Assembly: GCF_014490035.1 (NCBI RefSeq)
Contig: NZ_CP061008.1
Span: 1,364,001-1,428,000, forward strand
Direction: 5' to 3'
Length of the DNA stretch: 64,000 nt
Source of the DNA: Achromobacter xylosoxidans
Lineage (GTDB): Bacteria; Pseudomonadota; Gammaproteobacteria; Burkholderiales; Burkholderiaceae_B
Under the pieces are notes generated by a model. That model was not told the origin of the DNA. It saw nothing but the letters and a program-made list of their open reading frames with translations, and searched no databases. Positions 24,223 through 34,502 of the stretch are shown here, piece after piece. A program made the position numbers and the translations under genes. Position 1 is the first letter of the stretch; the number at the start of each line of letters is the position of its first letter.

Positions 24223-25890
24223 TCAGTGGAACAGCACCACCGCCTTCTGCAGCGTGATCCAGATGCCCCAGGCCAGGGGAATACCCACGCAGGCCCAGGC
24301 GAACACCACCAGCGCCGCCGGCGTGCGGAACGCGGATGTTCCGACCCCGTGCGTTTCCGTGGCGACCGCGCGTTCATGGGCCAGCGCCTTCTCGCGCGCC
24401 AGTTCTTCGTCATTCATGAAGTACTTGGGATTCACGGGCCGGATCGCCAGGTTGCACAGGAAACCCAGCACCAGCATGCCCGCCAGGATGTACATGGTGA
24501 TGTCGTACACCTGGGCGCGCGGCACGCCGATGGACAGCTGGTATTCGCGGATGTAGTTCACCAGCACCGGCCCGAAGATGCCCGCCGCCGACCAGGCCGT
24601 CAGCAGCCGGCCATGGATGGCGCCCACCATCTGCGTGCCGAACAGGTCGGCCAGGTACGCCGGCACGGTGGAGAAGCCGCCGCCGTACATGGACAGGATG
24701 ATGCAGAAAGCGGCCACGAACAGAGCCAGCGCGCCGATGTGCGCGGTCCAGGGGATGGCCGAATACAGCGCGAAACCCAGCACGAAGAAGATGAAGTAGG
24801 TGGTCTTGCGGCCCAGCTTGTCGGACAGGCTGGCCCAGAAGAAGCGGCCGCCGATATTGAACAGGCTAAGCAGGCCGGTGAAGCCGGCGGCGATGGCGGC
24901 GATGGCCGCCAGCTGGTTCTTGTCCAGCTGCGAGTAACCCAGCTCAGGCTGGTTGATCAGGCCGCCGCCGAACACTTCCTGCAGCAGCGGCGAGGCCATG
25001 CCCAGGATGCCGATGCCGGCCGTGACGTTCAGGCACAGCGCCCACCACACCAGCCAGAACTGCGGCACGCCCCAGACGCGCTGCACATGGACGTGGCCCT
25101 TGGTGATCATGGCGTTGCCGGCATGCTTGGCCGGCGCGGTCCAGCCCTCGGGCTTCCAGCCGGTCGGCGGCACGCGGTAGCCCAGCGCGCCCGACATCAT
25201 GAAGACGAAGTACACCGCGGCCATGGTCAGGAAGGTCTGCCAGACGCCCGGCGATTCAGGCGTGGCAAAGTGGCGCATCAGCAGGTCGGCCAGCGGCGCG
25301 CCTATCATGGCGCCACCGCCAAAGCCCATGATGGCCATGCCCGTGGCCATGCCGCGGCGGTCGGGGAACCACTTGATCAGCGTGCTCACGGGCGAGATGT
25401 AGCCCAGCCCCAGGCCGATGCCGCCGATGACGCCCGAGCCCAGCCACAGCATCCACATCTGGTGCAGGTACACGCCCATGGCGGAGATGACCAGGCCGCC
25501 GCACCAGCACAGGGCCGACACCACGCCCGCCTTGCGCGGGCCCGCGCGTTCCAGCCAGCCGCCCCACAGCGCGGCCGAGCAGCCCAGCAGCACGAAGAAC
25601 AGGGTGTACATCCACCCCATGGTCGAAATCTTCCAGTCGCAATTGGTGGCGAACAGCTCGGCGACGAGGCTCATGTCCGCGGGGCAGGCCAGCGGCTTGG
25701 CGCCGCCCACTACCTTGGACAGCGGCAGCCAGAACACCGAGAAGCCATAGGCCATGCCGATGCACAGGTGGATGGCAAGGGCGGCAGGGGGAACCAGCCA
25801 GCGCGAGAATCCCGGGCCGGCGATGGTGCGTTCCTTATCGAAAAAACCCGGCTTTGAACCGGGCAGGTCCAGCGTGGCAGTGCTTTGCAT
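24223..25890 (-). CDS. OFA (oxalate/formate antiporter)-family MFS transporter
   Basis: A 555-residue major facilitator protein with 12 predicted membrane segments, starting at ATG 25890 (MQSTATLDLPGSKPG) behind AGAGGAG. Family-typical features are the first helix (LAIHLCIGMAYGFSVFWLPLSK), YISPVSTLIKWFPDRRGMATGMAIMGFGGGAMIGAP, and ASLSDKLGRKTTY in the second half. It has a long loop with cysteines between helices 1 and 2. OFA proteins exchange oxalate, formate or other small carboxylates. It lies 110 bases downstream of fdsD on the same strand, so import of formate or oxalate to feed the formate dehydrogenase is an attractive inference. Confidence 0.88.
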   Translation of the reverse strand: MQSTATLDLPGSKPGFFDKERTIAGPGFSRWLVPPAALAIHLCIGMAYGFSVFWLPLSKVVGGAKPLACPADMSLVAELFATNCDWKISTMGWMYTLFFVLLGCSAALWGGWLERAGPRKAGVVSALCWCGGLVISAMGVYLHQMWMLWLGSGVIGGIGLGLGYISPVSTLIKWFPDRRGMATGMAIMGFGGGAMIGAPLADLLMRHFATPESPGVWQTFLTMAAVYFVFMMSGALGYRVPPTGWKPEGWTAPAKHAGNAMITKGHVHVQRVWGVPQFWLVWWALCLNVTAGIGILGMASPLLQEVFGGGLINQPELGYSQLDKNQLAAIAAIAAGFTGLLSLFNIGGRFFWASLSDKLGRKTTYFIFFVLGFALYSAIPWTAHIGALALFVAAFCIILSMYGGGFSTVPAYLADLFGTQMVGAIHGRLLTAWSAAGIFGPVLVNYIREYQLSIGVPRAQVYDITMYILAGMLVLGFLCNLAIRPVNPKYFMNDEELAREKALAHERAVATETHGVGTSAFRTPAALVVFAWACVGIPLAWGIWITLQKAVVLFH

Positions 25891-26000
25891 GTTGTCTCCT
25901 CTTTTGGCGCCGCTCATTGGCGTGCGTGGTCCGGCATCCGGCCGGTCTCGCCGCCTTTCTCTCTTGTGGTGTTTCTGTCGTCTTGCCGGGCGCTATGGCG

Positions 26001-26258
26001 TTACGCCACACGGGCGAGCGGCGTGAGGCGCTGGCGGTTCTGCGTGACCGCTTCCAGCACCAGCGGGTGCAGGCGTTCCTCGCCAGCATTGCCGTCCGGA
26101 CTTCTTTCGAGAAAGTTCAGAAGCTCATTGCGCATGCGCGGCTCCCAGAACTTGTGGATATGGTTGGCCACGCCTTCCAGGGCCTCGGGCCGGTCGGGCA
26201 TGGCTTCGAAGAATTGGCCGATGCGGTTGGCCATGCGGATCAGATTGCCGATTTCCAT
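26001..26258 (-). CDS. fdsD: NAD-dependent formate dehydrogenase, delta subunit
   Basis: An 85-residue protein matching the FdsD family: IGNLIRMANRIGQFFEAMPD near the N-terminus, then ANHIHKFWEPRMRNELLNFLE. FdsD is the smallest component of the soluble molybdenum NAD-dependent formate dehydrogenases and is thought to aid assembly or cofactor insertion. It is the last gene of the fds operon, starting 18 bases after fdhD. Confidence 0.93.
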   Translation of the reverse strand: MEIGNLIRMANRIGQFFEAMPDRPEALEGVANHIHKFWEPRMRNELLNFLERSPDGNAGEERLHPLVLEAVTQNRQRLTPLARVA

Positions 26259-26276
26259 GCTTGGGTCAGGTCCGGT

Positions 26277-27098
26277 TCAGGGGGTGATGCGTGATGGGTG
26301 GGTGTACAGCGTGGCGTCGTCGCCGCGCAGAAAGCCCAGCAGGCTGACATTGGCGTCCTGGGCCAGGCGGATGGCGAGCGCCGTGGGCGCGGACACCGAG
26401 GCCAGCACGGCCACGCCGGCCGCCGCGGTTTTCTGCACCATTTCGAAACTGGCACGGCTGGACACCACGACGATGCCGTCGCCGGCATGCATGGCCTGGC
26501 GCGCCAGGGCGCCGACCAGCTTGTCCAGGGCGTTATGGCGCCCCACGTCCTCGCGCACCAGCGCGACGGTACCGTCGGCGCCGGCCCAGCCCGCGGCGTG
26601 GGTGGCGCCGGTGATGTCGTGCAGCGCCTGGCGCGCCCGCATTTCGCGCATGGCGGCCAGCACGGCCTGGATGCGCACGGGCGAGCCGTTGGTGACGGGC
26701 GCCACCGGCCGCAGCACTTCAGGTAGCGTCTCCACACCGCACAGGCCGCAGCCGGTGCGCCCGGCCATGGCCCGGCGGCGCGACTTCAGCCGCACTTCAC
26801 AGGCGGTGGAAATTTCCAGCTGGACCACGATGCCGTCGCATTGCGGCAGCAGGTCGATGCCGCGCACGTCGCTGACGCCGTCGATGATGCCCTCGGACAG
26901 CGCGAAGCCCACCGCGAAGTCTTCCAGGTCGGCCGGCGTGGCCAGCATGGTGGCGTGGCTGATGCCGTTGAACTCCAGCGCGACCGGCGTTTCCTCGGCC
27001 ACGGAGTCGGCTTCGACCCCGGGGACCAGGGCGCCGCCCCGCACGCGGGTGACCTGTACCTGCGTGCAGTCGGGGCGGGAAGGCGGGGGCGTGGGCAT
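26277..27098 (-). CDS. fdhD: Formate dehydrogenase sulfurtransferase/accessory protein FdhD
   Basis: A 273-residue FdhD (FdsC) protein. It transfers sulfur from the cysteine desulfurase to the molybdenum cofactor before insertion into formate dehydrogenase. The functional CxxC is C117-x-x-C120 in GRTGCGLCGVE, and the C-terminal cofactor-binding part includes VREDVGRHNALDKLVGAL and VVVSSRASFEMVQKTAAAGV. Start ATG 27098 (MPTPPPSRPD) is preceded by AGGA; a longer frame upstream is a shadow of fdsA. It lies 29 bases after fdsA and before fdsD in the expected fds order. Confidence 0.95.
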   Translation of the reverse strand: MPTPPPSRPDCTQVQVTRVRGGALVPGVEADSVAEETPVALEFNGISHATMLATPADLEDFAVGFALSEGIIDGVSDVRGIDLLPQCDGIVVQLEISTACEVRLKSRRRAMAGRTGCGLCGVETLPEVLRPVAPVTNGSPVRIQAVLAAMREMRARQALHDITGATHAAGWAGADGTVALVREDVGRHNALDKLVGALARQAMHAGDGIVVVSSRASFEMVQKTAAAGVAVLASVSAPTALAIRLAQDANVSLLGFLRGDDATLYTHPSRITP

Positions 27099-27127
27099 GG
27101 CGGCGTCCTGGCGGTTCGGGCTGAGGG

Positions 27128-30004
27128 TTATTTCCCGGTCAGCGCCGCCTCGCTTTCGCGCGAACGCTCGCGCAGCAGCTTTTGCTGGATGTCTGCAAAG
27201 CGCGACCACTGGCGCTGCCACTCCGAAGGCTGGGACACGCGCGTGACCTGCACGGCCGTCACCTTGTACTCGGGGCAGTTGGTGGCCCAGTCGGAGCTGT
27301 CGGTGGTGACGACGTTGGCGCCGGACTCGGGGAAATGGAAGGTGGTGTATACCACGCCCGGCTGCACCCGGTCGGTCAGCGTGGCCCGCAACACGGTCTC
27401 GCCCGCGCGGCTCTGGATGCCGACCCAGTCGCCATCCTTCACGCCGCGGTCCTCGGCGTCCTGCGGATGCAGTTCCAGCACGTCCTCGCCATGCCACATG
27501 ACGTTGGGCGTGCGCCGGGTCTGCGCGCCCACGTTGTACTGCGACAGGATGCGGCCCGTGGTCAGCAGCAGCGGGAAGCGGCGCGTGCTGCGCTCGTCCG
27601 TGGGCACGTACTTGGTGATCATGAACTTGCCCTTGCCGCGCACGAACTCGTCGATGTGCATGATGGGCGTGCCATCGGGCGCTTCGTCGTTGCAGGGCCA
27701 TTGCAGGCTGCCCTGCTTGTCCAGCTTTTCATAGCTGACGCCGGTGAAGGTCGGCGTCAGGCGCGCGATCTCGTCCATGATCTCGCTGGGATGCTTGTAA
27801 TTCATGGGGTAGCCCAGCGCGTTGGACAGCGCCACCGTCACTTCCCAATCGGACTTGCCATTCTTGGGTTCCATCACCTTGCGCACGCGCGAGATGCGGC
27901 GTTCGGCGTTGGTGAAGGTGCCGTCTTTTTCCAGGAACGAGGAGCCGGGCAGGAACACGTGGGCGTACTTGGCGGTTTCGTTCAGGAACAGGTCCTGCAC
28001 CACGATGCATTCCATGGCAGCAAGGGACGCCGCCACGTGCTGCGTGTTGGGGTCCGACTGCACGATGTCCTCGCCCTGGCAGTACAGGCCCTTGAACGAA
28101 CCGCCCAGCGCGGCCTCGAACATGTTGGGGATGCGCAGGCCGGGTTCCGGCTGCAGGGTCACGCCCCAGTCCTGCTCGAACTGCGCGCGCACCGTGTTGT
28201 CGGAAATGTGGCGGTAACCCGGCAGCTCATGCGGGAACGAGCCCATGTCGCACGAGCCCTGCACGTTGTTCTGCCCGCGCAGCGGGTTCACGCCCACGCC
28301 TTCGCGGCCGATATTGCCGGTGGCCATGGCCAGGTTGGCGATGGCCATGACGGTGGTGGAGCCCTGGCTGTGTTCGGTCACGCCCAGGCCGTAGTAGATC
28401 GAGCCGTTGCCGCCGGTGGCATACAGGCGCGCCGCGCCGCGCACGGCCTGCGCCGGCACGCCGGTGATTTCTTCCATGGCTTCCGGCGAGTTCTCAGGCA
28501 GCGAGACGAAGTCACGCCATTCCTTGAAGGCCTTGGCTTCGCAGCGCTCGGCCACGAAGTCCTCGGCGATCAGGTTTTCGGTGGCGATCACGTGGGCCAA
28601 CGAGGACAGCAGGGCGGTGTTGGTGCCGGGGCGCACCTGCAGGTGGAAGTCGGCCTTGATGTGCGGCGAACTGACCAGTTCGATGCGGCGCGGATCGATC
28701 ACGATCAGGCGCGCGCCCTGGCGCAGGCGGCGCTTCAGGCGCGAGGCGAACACCGGATGGCCGCTGCTGGGGTTGGCGCCCATCACGATGACCACGTCGG
28801 TGTGCATGACGGAATCGAAGGTCTGGGTGCCGGCGGATTCGCCCAGCGTCTGCTTCAGGCCGTAACCGGTGGGCGAGTGGCAGACCCGCGCGCAGGTGTC
28901 GACGTTGTTGGTGCCGAAGGCGGCGCGTACCAGCTTTTGCACCAGCCAGGTTTCTTCGTTGGTGCAGCGCGAGGAGGTGATGCCGCCGACCGCATCGCGG
29001 CCGTACTGGCCCTGGATGCGGCGGAATTCGGAGGCCGCATAGTTGATCGCCTCGTCCCAGGACACTTCCTTCCAGGAGTCGGTGATGTGCTTGCGGATCA
29101 TGGGCTTGAGCACGCGTTCCTTGTGCGTGGCGTAGCCCCAGGCGAAGCGGCCCTTGACGCAGGAATGGCCGCGGTTGGCCTGGCCGTCCTTCCAGGGCAC
29201 CATGCGCACCACTTCCTGGCCCTTCATCTCGGCCTTGAAGCCGCAGCCCACGCCGCAGTAGGCGCAGGTGGTCACGACCGAGTGTTCGGCCTGGCCCATC
29301 ATGATGACGGTCTTTTCCTGCAGGGTGGAGGTCGGACAGGCCTGCACGCAGGCGCCGCAAGACACGCATTCGCTATCCAGGAAGGGCTGGTCCTGCCCCG
29401 GCGACACGCGCGATTCGAAGCCCTTGCCGGAGATCGTCAGGGCGAAGGTGCCCTGCGTTTCCTCGCAGGCACGCACGCAGCGGTTGCAGACGATGCACTT
29501 GGAGGCGTCATAGGTGAAGTACGGATTGGACTCGTCCTTTTCGCTCTTCAGGTGGTTGGCGCCGTCGTAGCCGTAGCGCACGTTGCGCAGGCCCACCACG
29601 CCGGCCATGTCCTGCAGTTCGCAGTCGCCGTTGGCCGGGCAGGTCAGGCAGTCCAGCGGGTGGTCGGAGATGTACAGCTCCATCACGCCGCGGCGCAGGT
29701 CGTGCAGCTTGGGGGTTTCGGTGTAGACCACCATGCCGTTCTCGGCCGGGGTGGTGCACGACGCGGGATAGCCGCGGCGGCCTTCGATCTGGACCAGGCA
29801 CAGCCGGCACGAACCGAAGGGCTCCAGGCTGTCGGTGGCGCACAGCTTGGGAATGTTGATGCCGGCCTCGGCGGCCGCGCGCATCAGCGAGGTGCCTTCG
29901 GGCACCGTGATTTCCTGGCCGTCTATGGTCAGGGTGACGGTTACGGCGGACTCGCGCGCCGGCGTGCCCAGGTCGCGATCGCGCTTGATGACGGTTTCTA
30001 GCAT
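27128..30004 (-). CDS. fdsA: NAD-dependent formate dehydrogenase, alpha (molybdopterin) subunit
   Basis: A 958-residue catalytic subunit that oxidises formate to CO2 at a bis-MGD molybdenum centre. The N-terminal region holds a [2Fe-2S] ferredoxin domain (cysteines 55-83), a NuoG-like His/Cys cluster (HPLDCLTCPANGDC, 115-128), two 4Fe-4S motifs (CIVCNRCVRAC at 170-180; CVSCGACVQAC at 213-223) and the molybdopterin-domain proximal cluster (CAYCGVGC, 247-254). The molybdenum ligand is C375 with H376 (ARVCHSPTGYG), so it is a cysteine, not a selenocysteine, enzyme. The C-terminal molydop-binding domain includes RILSQYNVGAQTRRTP. Start ATG 30004 is 13 bases after fdsB. A 939-codon open frame on the other strand is only GC bias. 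Confidence 0.97.
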   Translation of the reverse strand: MLETVIKRDRDLGTPARESAVTVTLTIDGQEITVPEGTSLMRAAAEAGINIPKLCATDSLEPFGSCRLCLVQIEGRRGYPASCTTPAENGMVVYTETPKLHDLRRGVMELYISDHPLDCLTCPANGDCELQDMAGVVGLRNVRYGYDGANHLKSEKDESNPYFTYDASKCIVCNRCVRACEETQGTFALTISGKGFESRVSPGQDQPFLDSECVSCGACVQACPTSTLQEKTVIMMGQAEHSVVTTCAYCGVGCGFKAEMKGQEVVRMVPWKDGQANRGHSCVKGRFAWGYATHKERVLKPMIRKHITDSWKEVSWDEAINYAASEFRRIQGQYGRDAVGGITSSRCTNEETWLVQKLVRAAFGTNNVDTCARVCHSPTGYGLKQTLGESAGTQTFDSVMHTDVVIVMGANPSSGHPVFASRLKRRLRQGARLIVIDPRRIELVSSPHIKADFHLQVRPGTNTALLSSLAHVIATENLIAEDFVAERCEAKAFKEWRDFVSLPENSPEAMEEITGVPAQAVRGAARLYATGGNGSIYYGLGVTEHSQGSTTVMAIANLAMATGNIGREGVGVNPLRGQNNVQGSCDMGSFPHELPGYRHISDNTVRAQFEQDWGVTLQPEPGLRIPNMFEAALGGSFKGLYCQGEDIVQSDPNTQHVAASLAAMECIVVQDLFLNETAKYAHVFLPGSSFLEKDGTFTNAERRISRVRKVMEPKNGKSDWEVTVALSNALGYPMNYKHPSEIMDEIARLTPTFTGVSYEKLDKQGSLQWPCNDEAPDGTPIMHIDEFVRGKGKFMITKYVPTDERSTRRFPLLLTTGRILSQYNVGAQTRRTPNVMWHGEDVLELHPQDAEDRGVKDGDWVGIQSRAGETVLRATLTDRVQPGVVYTTFHFPESGANVVTTDSSDWATNCPEYKVTAVQVTRVSQPSEWQRQWSRFADIQQKLLRERSRESEAALTGK

Positions 30005-30017
30005 GTCGGTCTCGGGT

Positions 30018-31589
30018 TCAGGCCGCGTGCGCGGCAGACTGGGAGGACTCGATGCCGAAGTCCTGCGGGAAGTGGTTCAGCGCGGACAGCACCGGGTAGG
30101 GCGCCATGCCCCCCAGCGCGCACAGCGATCCGCCCAGCATCGTGTCGCACAGGTCGCGCAGCAGATGCACCTGCTGCTCGCGGCCGGGGCCGCCCGCGAC
30201 GATCTTGTCTATGGTTTCCACGCCGCGGGTGGAGCCGATGCGGCAGGGCGTGCATTTGCCGCAGGATTCGATGGCGCAGAACTCCATCGCGTAACGCGCC
30301 ATGCGCGCCATGTCCACGGTGTCGTCGAAGGCCACCAGCCCGCCGTGGCCGACCATGGCGGATATCTGGATGTAGGCCTCGTAGTCCAGCGGCACGTCCC
30401 ATTGCGATTCCGGCAGGTAGGCGCCCAGCGGGCCGCCCACCTGCACCGCGCGCAGCGGCCGGCCGGAAGCGCTGCCGCCGCCGAAGCCGTAGAGCAGGTC
30501 GCGCAGGCTCAGGCCGAAGGCCTTCTCGACCAGGCCGCCGTGCTTGAGGTTGCCGGCCAGCTGGAACGGCAGCGTGCCGTGCGAGCGGCCCACGCCGTAG
30601 TCGCGGTAATAGGCCGCGCCCTTGGCCAGGATGATGGGTACGGTGGCCAGCGAAATCACGTTGTTGATGACGGTGGGCTTGCCGAACAGGCCGGAGATCG
30701 CCGGCAGCGGCGGCTTGGCGCGGACCACGCCGCGCTTGCCCTCGATGCTTTCCAGCAGCGAGGTTTCCTCGCCGCAGATGTAGGCGCCCGCGCCCTTGCG
30801 CACTTCCATGTCGAAGCGGCGGCCGCTGCCGTGCACGTCATCGCCCAGCCAGCCCACGCTGCGCGCCCGCGCGATGGCGGCTTCCAGGGTGTCGATGGCT
30901 TGCGGATATTCCGAGCGGACGTAGATATAGCCGTAGGTGGCGCCCACCGCCAGGCCGGCAATGGTCATGCCTTCGATCAGCACATAGGGGTCGCCTTCCA
31001 TCAGCAGGCGGTCGGCGAAGGTGCCGGAGTCGCCCTCGTCGGCGTTGCAGACGATGTACTTCTGGTCGCCGGGGGTGCCTGCCACCGTCTTCCACTTGAT
31101 GCCGGTCGGGAATGCCGCGCCGCCGCGGCCGCGCAGGCCCGAGGCCACCATTTCGTCGACGATCTGCCCCGGCTCCATGGCCAGGGCGCGTTGCAGACCC
31201 TGCAGGCCGCCATGGGCGGCGTAGTCCTGCAGGGACAGCGGATCGGTCACGCCGACGCGGGCGAAGGTCAGGCGTTCCTGGTGCTTCAGGTAGGGGATTT
31301 CTTCGGTCAGGCCCAGGCGCAGCGGATGCTCGCCGCCACTTAGCCAGCCGGCGTCGAACAGCGCGGCGACGTCCTCGGGCTGCACCGGCCCGTAGGCGAC
31401 GCGGCCCTGCGGGGTAGTGATTTCGACCATGGGTTCCAGCCACAGCAGCCCGCGCGAGCCATTGCGCACGATCTGCACCGACAGGCCGCGGGCGTCGGCG
31501 GCGCGTTCGATGTCGCGCGCCACCGTGTCGGCGTCCATGGCCAGCGCCGCGGCGTCGCGCGGCACGTAGATGACGATGGGGGAACTCAT
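30018..31589 (-). CDS. fdsB: NAD-dependent formate dehydrogenase, beta (diaphorase) subunit
   Basis: A 523-residue NuoF-like flavoprotein that passes electrons from the iron-sulfur chain to NAD+. The N-terminal thioredoxin-like portion (1-100) is followed by the FMN/NAD-binding domain (GLRGRGGAAFPTGIKWK; NADEGDSGTFADRLLMEGDPY; GAGAYICGEETSLLESIEGKRG) and a 4Fe-4S motif, ESCGKCTPCRIGSTRG, near the C-terminus. I chose ATG 31589 (MSSPIVIYVPRDA), which overlaps the fdsG stop by four bases; an upstream in-frame start at 31703 lies deep inside fdsG. It forms a heterodimer-like module with FdsG. Confidence 0.96.
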   Translation of the reverse strand: MSSPIVIYVPRDAAALAMDADTVARDIERAADARGLSVQIVRNGSRGLLWLEPMVEITTPQGRVAYGPVQPEDVAALFDAGWLSGGEHPLRLGLTEEIPYLKHQERLTFARVGVTDPLSLQDYAAHGGLQGLQRALAMEPGQIVDEMVASGLRGRGGAAFPTGIKWKTVAGTPGDQKYIVCNADEGDSGTFADRLLMEGDPYVLIEGMTIAGLAVGATYGYIYVRSEYPQAIDTLEAAIARARSVGWLGDDVHGSGRRFDMEVRKGAGAYICGEETSLLESIEGKRGVVRAKPPLPAISGLFGKPTVINNVISLATVPIILAKGAAYYRDYGVGRSHGTLPFQLAGNLKHGGLVEKAFGLSLRDLLYGFGGGSASGRPLRAVQVGGPLGAYLPESQWDVPLDYEAYIQISAMVGHGGLVAFDDTVDMARMARYAMEFCAIESCGKCTPCRIGSTRGVETIDKIVAGGPGREQQVHLLRDLCDTMLGGSLCALGGMAPYPVLSALNHFPQDFGIESSQSAAHAA

Positions 31590-32143
31590 GATTGACCCTC
31601 CAGCGTGCGGGCCAGCAGGCGGTCCAGTTTTTCCGGCGTGACGCGGGCATGGGGCAGGCCGTCGATCATCACCGCCGGCGACTGGGCGCACAGGCCCAGG
31701 CAATACACCGGTTCCAGGGTGAAATCGCCGTTCTTGCTGTTGGCGTGGAAATCACAGCCCAGCGCCGTGCGCGCATGGGCGGCGAGGCGTTCGCCGCCCA
31801 TGGCCTGACAGGCTTCGGCGCGGCAGACCTCCAGGGTGTGGCGCGCCGCGGGTTCGCTGCGGAAATGGGGGTAGAAGGTGATGACGCCGTGGACCTCGGC
31901 GCGGGACAGGTTCAGGGCCTCGGCGATGGTCTGCACCGCCGCGGCCGGAATACAGCCCAGTTCATGCTGGACCGCATGCAGCACGGGCAGCAGGGGCCCG
32001 GGCTGGTCCTTCAGTCGGGCGAGTATGCGGGCGGTGGCCGCGATGGCCGGGGTGGGGGACGCTTGGGCCGCGTCCAGGGCCATCTGGCCGCCGCGGGCGC
32101 CGCCGCTGGATGCCAGATCGGATGTTGCCTCGCGCTGATGCAC
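31586..32143 (-). CDS. fdsG: NAD-dependent formate dehydrogenase, gamma subunit
   Basis: A 185-residue NuoE-like protein with a [2Fe-2S] thioredoxin-like domain. The four cluster cysteines are in EVCRAEACQAMGG (CxxxxC) and VYCLGLCAQSPAVMIDG (CxxxC), and the helical N-terminal part includes QHELGCIPAAAVQTIAEALNLSRAEVHGVITFYPHF. It transfers electrons within the diaphorase module together with FdsB. It is the first gene of the fds operon and is divergent from fdsR across a 140-base AT-rich region with an inverted repeat. Confidence 0.95.
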   Translation of the reverse strand: MHQREATSDLASSGGARGGQMALDAAQASPTPAIAATARILARLKDQPGPLLPVLHAVQHELGCIPAAAVQTIAEALNLSRAEVHGVITFYPHFRSEPAARHTLEVCRAEACQAMGGERLAAHARTALGCDFHANSKNGDFTLEPVYCLGLCAQSPAVMIDGLPHARVTPEKLDRLLARTLEGQS

Positions 32144-32192
32144 GTCGGTCTCCTCCTGCGTTGCTGTTGTGCCGGGCTGGATGCTATTTGGG

Positions 32193-32218
32193 TTTATATG
32201 TTTTTAATAGCATATAAA
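32193..32218. promoter_or_regulatory. TTTATATG-N10-CATATAAA dyad, candidate FdsR operator
   Basis: An exact 8-base inverted repeat spaced by 10 bases lies midway between the divergent fdsG and fdsR starts, in a conspicuously AT-rich stretch. A second, overlapping dyad (ATGCTATT at 32181-32188 with AATAGCAT at 32206-32213) surrounds its left arm. Position and symmetry suit a regulator site controlling the fds operon, and it may also contain the fds promoter. Confidence 0.55.
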
Positions 32219-32283
32219 AACCCCTCCAGCCGCATTATTTGTGTACTCTAACGGGGTAATTCACCGTCTTCAATAAGAAATAA

Positions 32284-33359
32284 ATGACATATAAGTTCCG
32301 TATCGGCCTGCGGCCGCAATGGACTCTGGGCGGAGACGACGACCAGGCGCCGGTGCCATTGCAGGACATGCTGGCGCTGCTGTCGGCCATTGACGCCACT
32401 GGCAATATTGCCGGGGCCTGCCGCGCCTGTGGCTTGTCGTACCGGCATGCCTGGGGCGTGCTGCGCCGTTTCGAGGCCATCTTCGGCACGCAGTTGCTCA
32501 TCACCAACCGCCGGCAAGGCACGCAGTTGGCGCCGTTCGCGCAGCGCCTGCTGTGGGCCAACCGCCGCATCGAGGCCCGGCTGATGCCCACGCTGGACAG
32601 CATGGCTTCGGAACTGCAGGAAGAGCTGGAGCGCCTGCTGCCCGAGAGCGGCCCGCATCTGCGGCTGCACGCCAGCCACGGCTTCGCGGTGGAGTCGCTG
32701 ATGCAGCACATGGGCAACCGCAAGCCGGGCCTGGAACTGCGCTACCGCACCGCCATCGAGGCGCTGGCCTCGCTGGAGCGGCGCGAGTGCGACCTGGCGG
32801 GCTTCCAGGTGCCGCTGGGCGATTTCGAAGCGCCCATCATGGAGCGCTACGCCCAATGGCTGCATGCGGACGAGTACATGCTGATCCACCTGGCGGTGCG
32901 CAATGCCGGCCTGTTCGTCACCGCCGGCAATCCCAAGCACATACGCGGCATGGCCGACCTGGCGCGGCCCGACGTGCGTTTCGTCAACCGCCAGATCGGC
33001 TCCAGCACGCGCTATCTGGTAGGCCTGATGCTGCAGCGGGCGGGGGTCTCGATCAGCGAGGTCCAGGGCTACGAAACCAATGAATTCACCCATATGGCCA
33101 TCGCCGCGCACATCGCCAGCGGCATGGCCGATACGGGCGTGGGGGTGGAAACGGCCGCCTGCCGCTTCGGACTGGACTTCATTCCGCTGGTGCGGGAGCG
33201 CTATTTCTTCGCCATCCGCAAGTCCTCGCTGGAGACGCCGGCCATGCGCGACCTGCTGTCCATCATGCGCAGCCCGGACTACGTCGGCTACGTCGGCCAG
33301 CTGGCGGGCTACGACGCCCGCGACACCGGCCGGTTGCAGTCGTTGCAGGAGGCCTTTCC

Positions 33360-33363
<4 letters not shown>
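32284..33363 (+). CDS. fdsR: Transcriptional regulator of formate dehydrogenase (ModE-like HTH plus binding-protein domain)
   Basis: A 359-residue regulator. The N-terminal helix-turn-helix (about 25-95; [33 protein letters not shown]) is of the ModE/LysR type. Residues about 125-340 resemble a periplasmic-binding-protein fold of the PBP-like domain kind seen in FdsR and molybdate-responsive proteins ([39 protein letters not shown]). It is divergent from fdsG, as fdsR is in Cupriavidus, where it regulates the fds genes in response to formate. Here its stop overlaps the first start of moaA by four bases, so cofactor synthesis may be coupled to it. Confidence 0.85.

Positions 33364-34494
<1,131 letters not shown>

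Positions 34495-34502
<8 letters not shown>

Noticed and set aside
24226..25857. A 543-codon open frame antisense to the MFS transporter
   Set aside because: The minus-strand product has 12 helices and MFS motifs. The plus-strand product is a His/Gln/Arg-rich shadow.
27182..30001. A 939-codon open frame antisense to fdsA
   Set aside because: It is the complement of a clear formate dehydrogenase gene and has no domain of its own. Its His/Ala/Gly/Val-rich composition is typical of antisense frames in GC-rich DNA.
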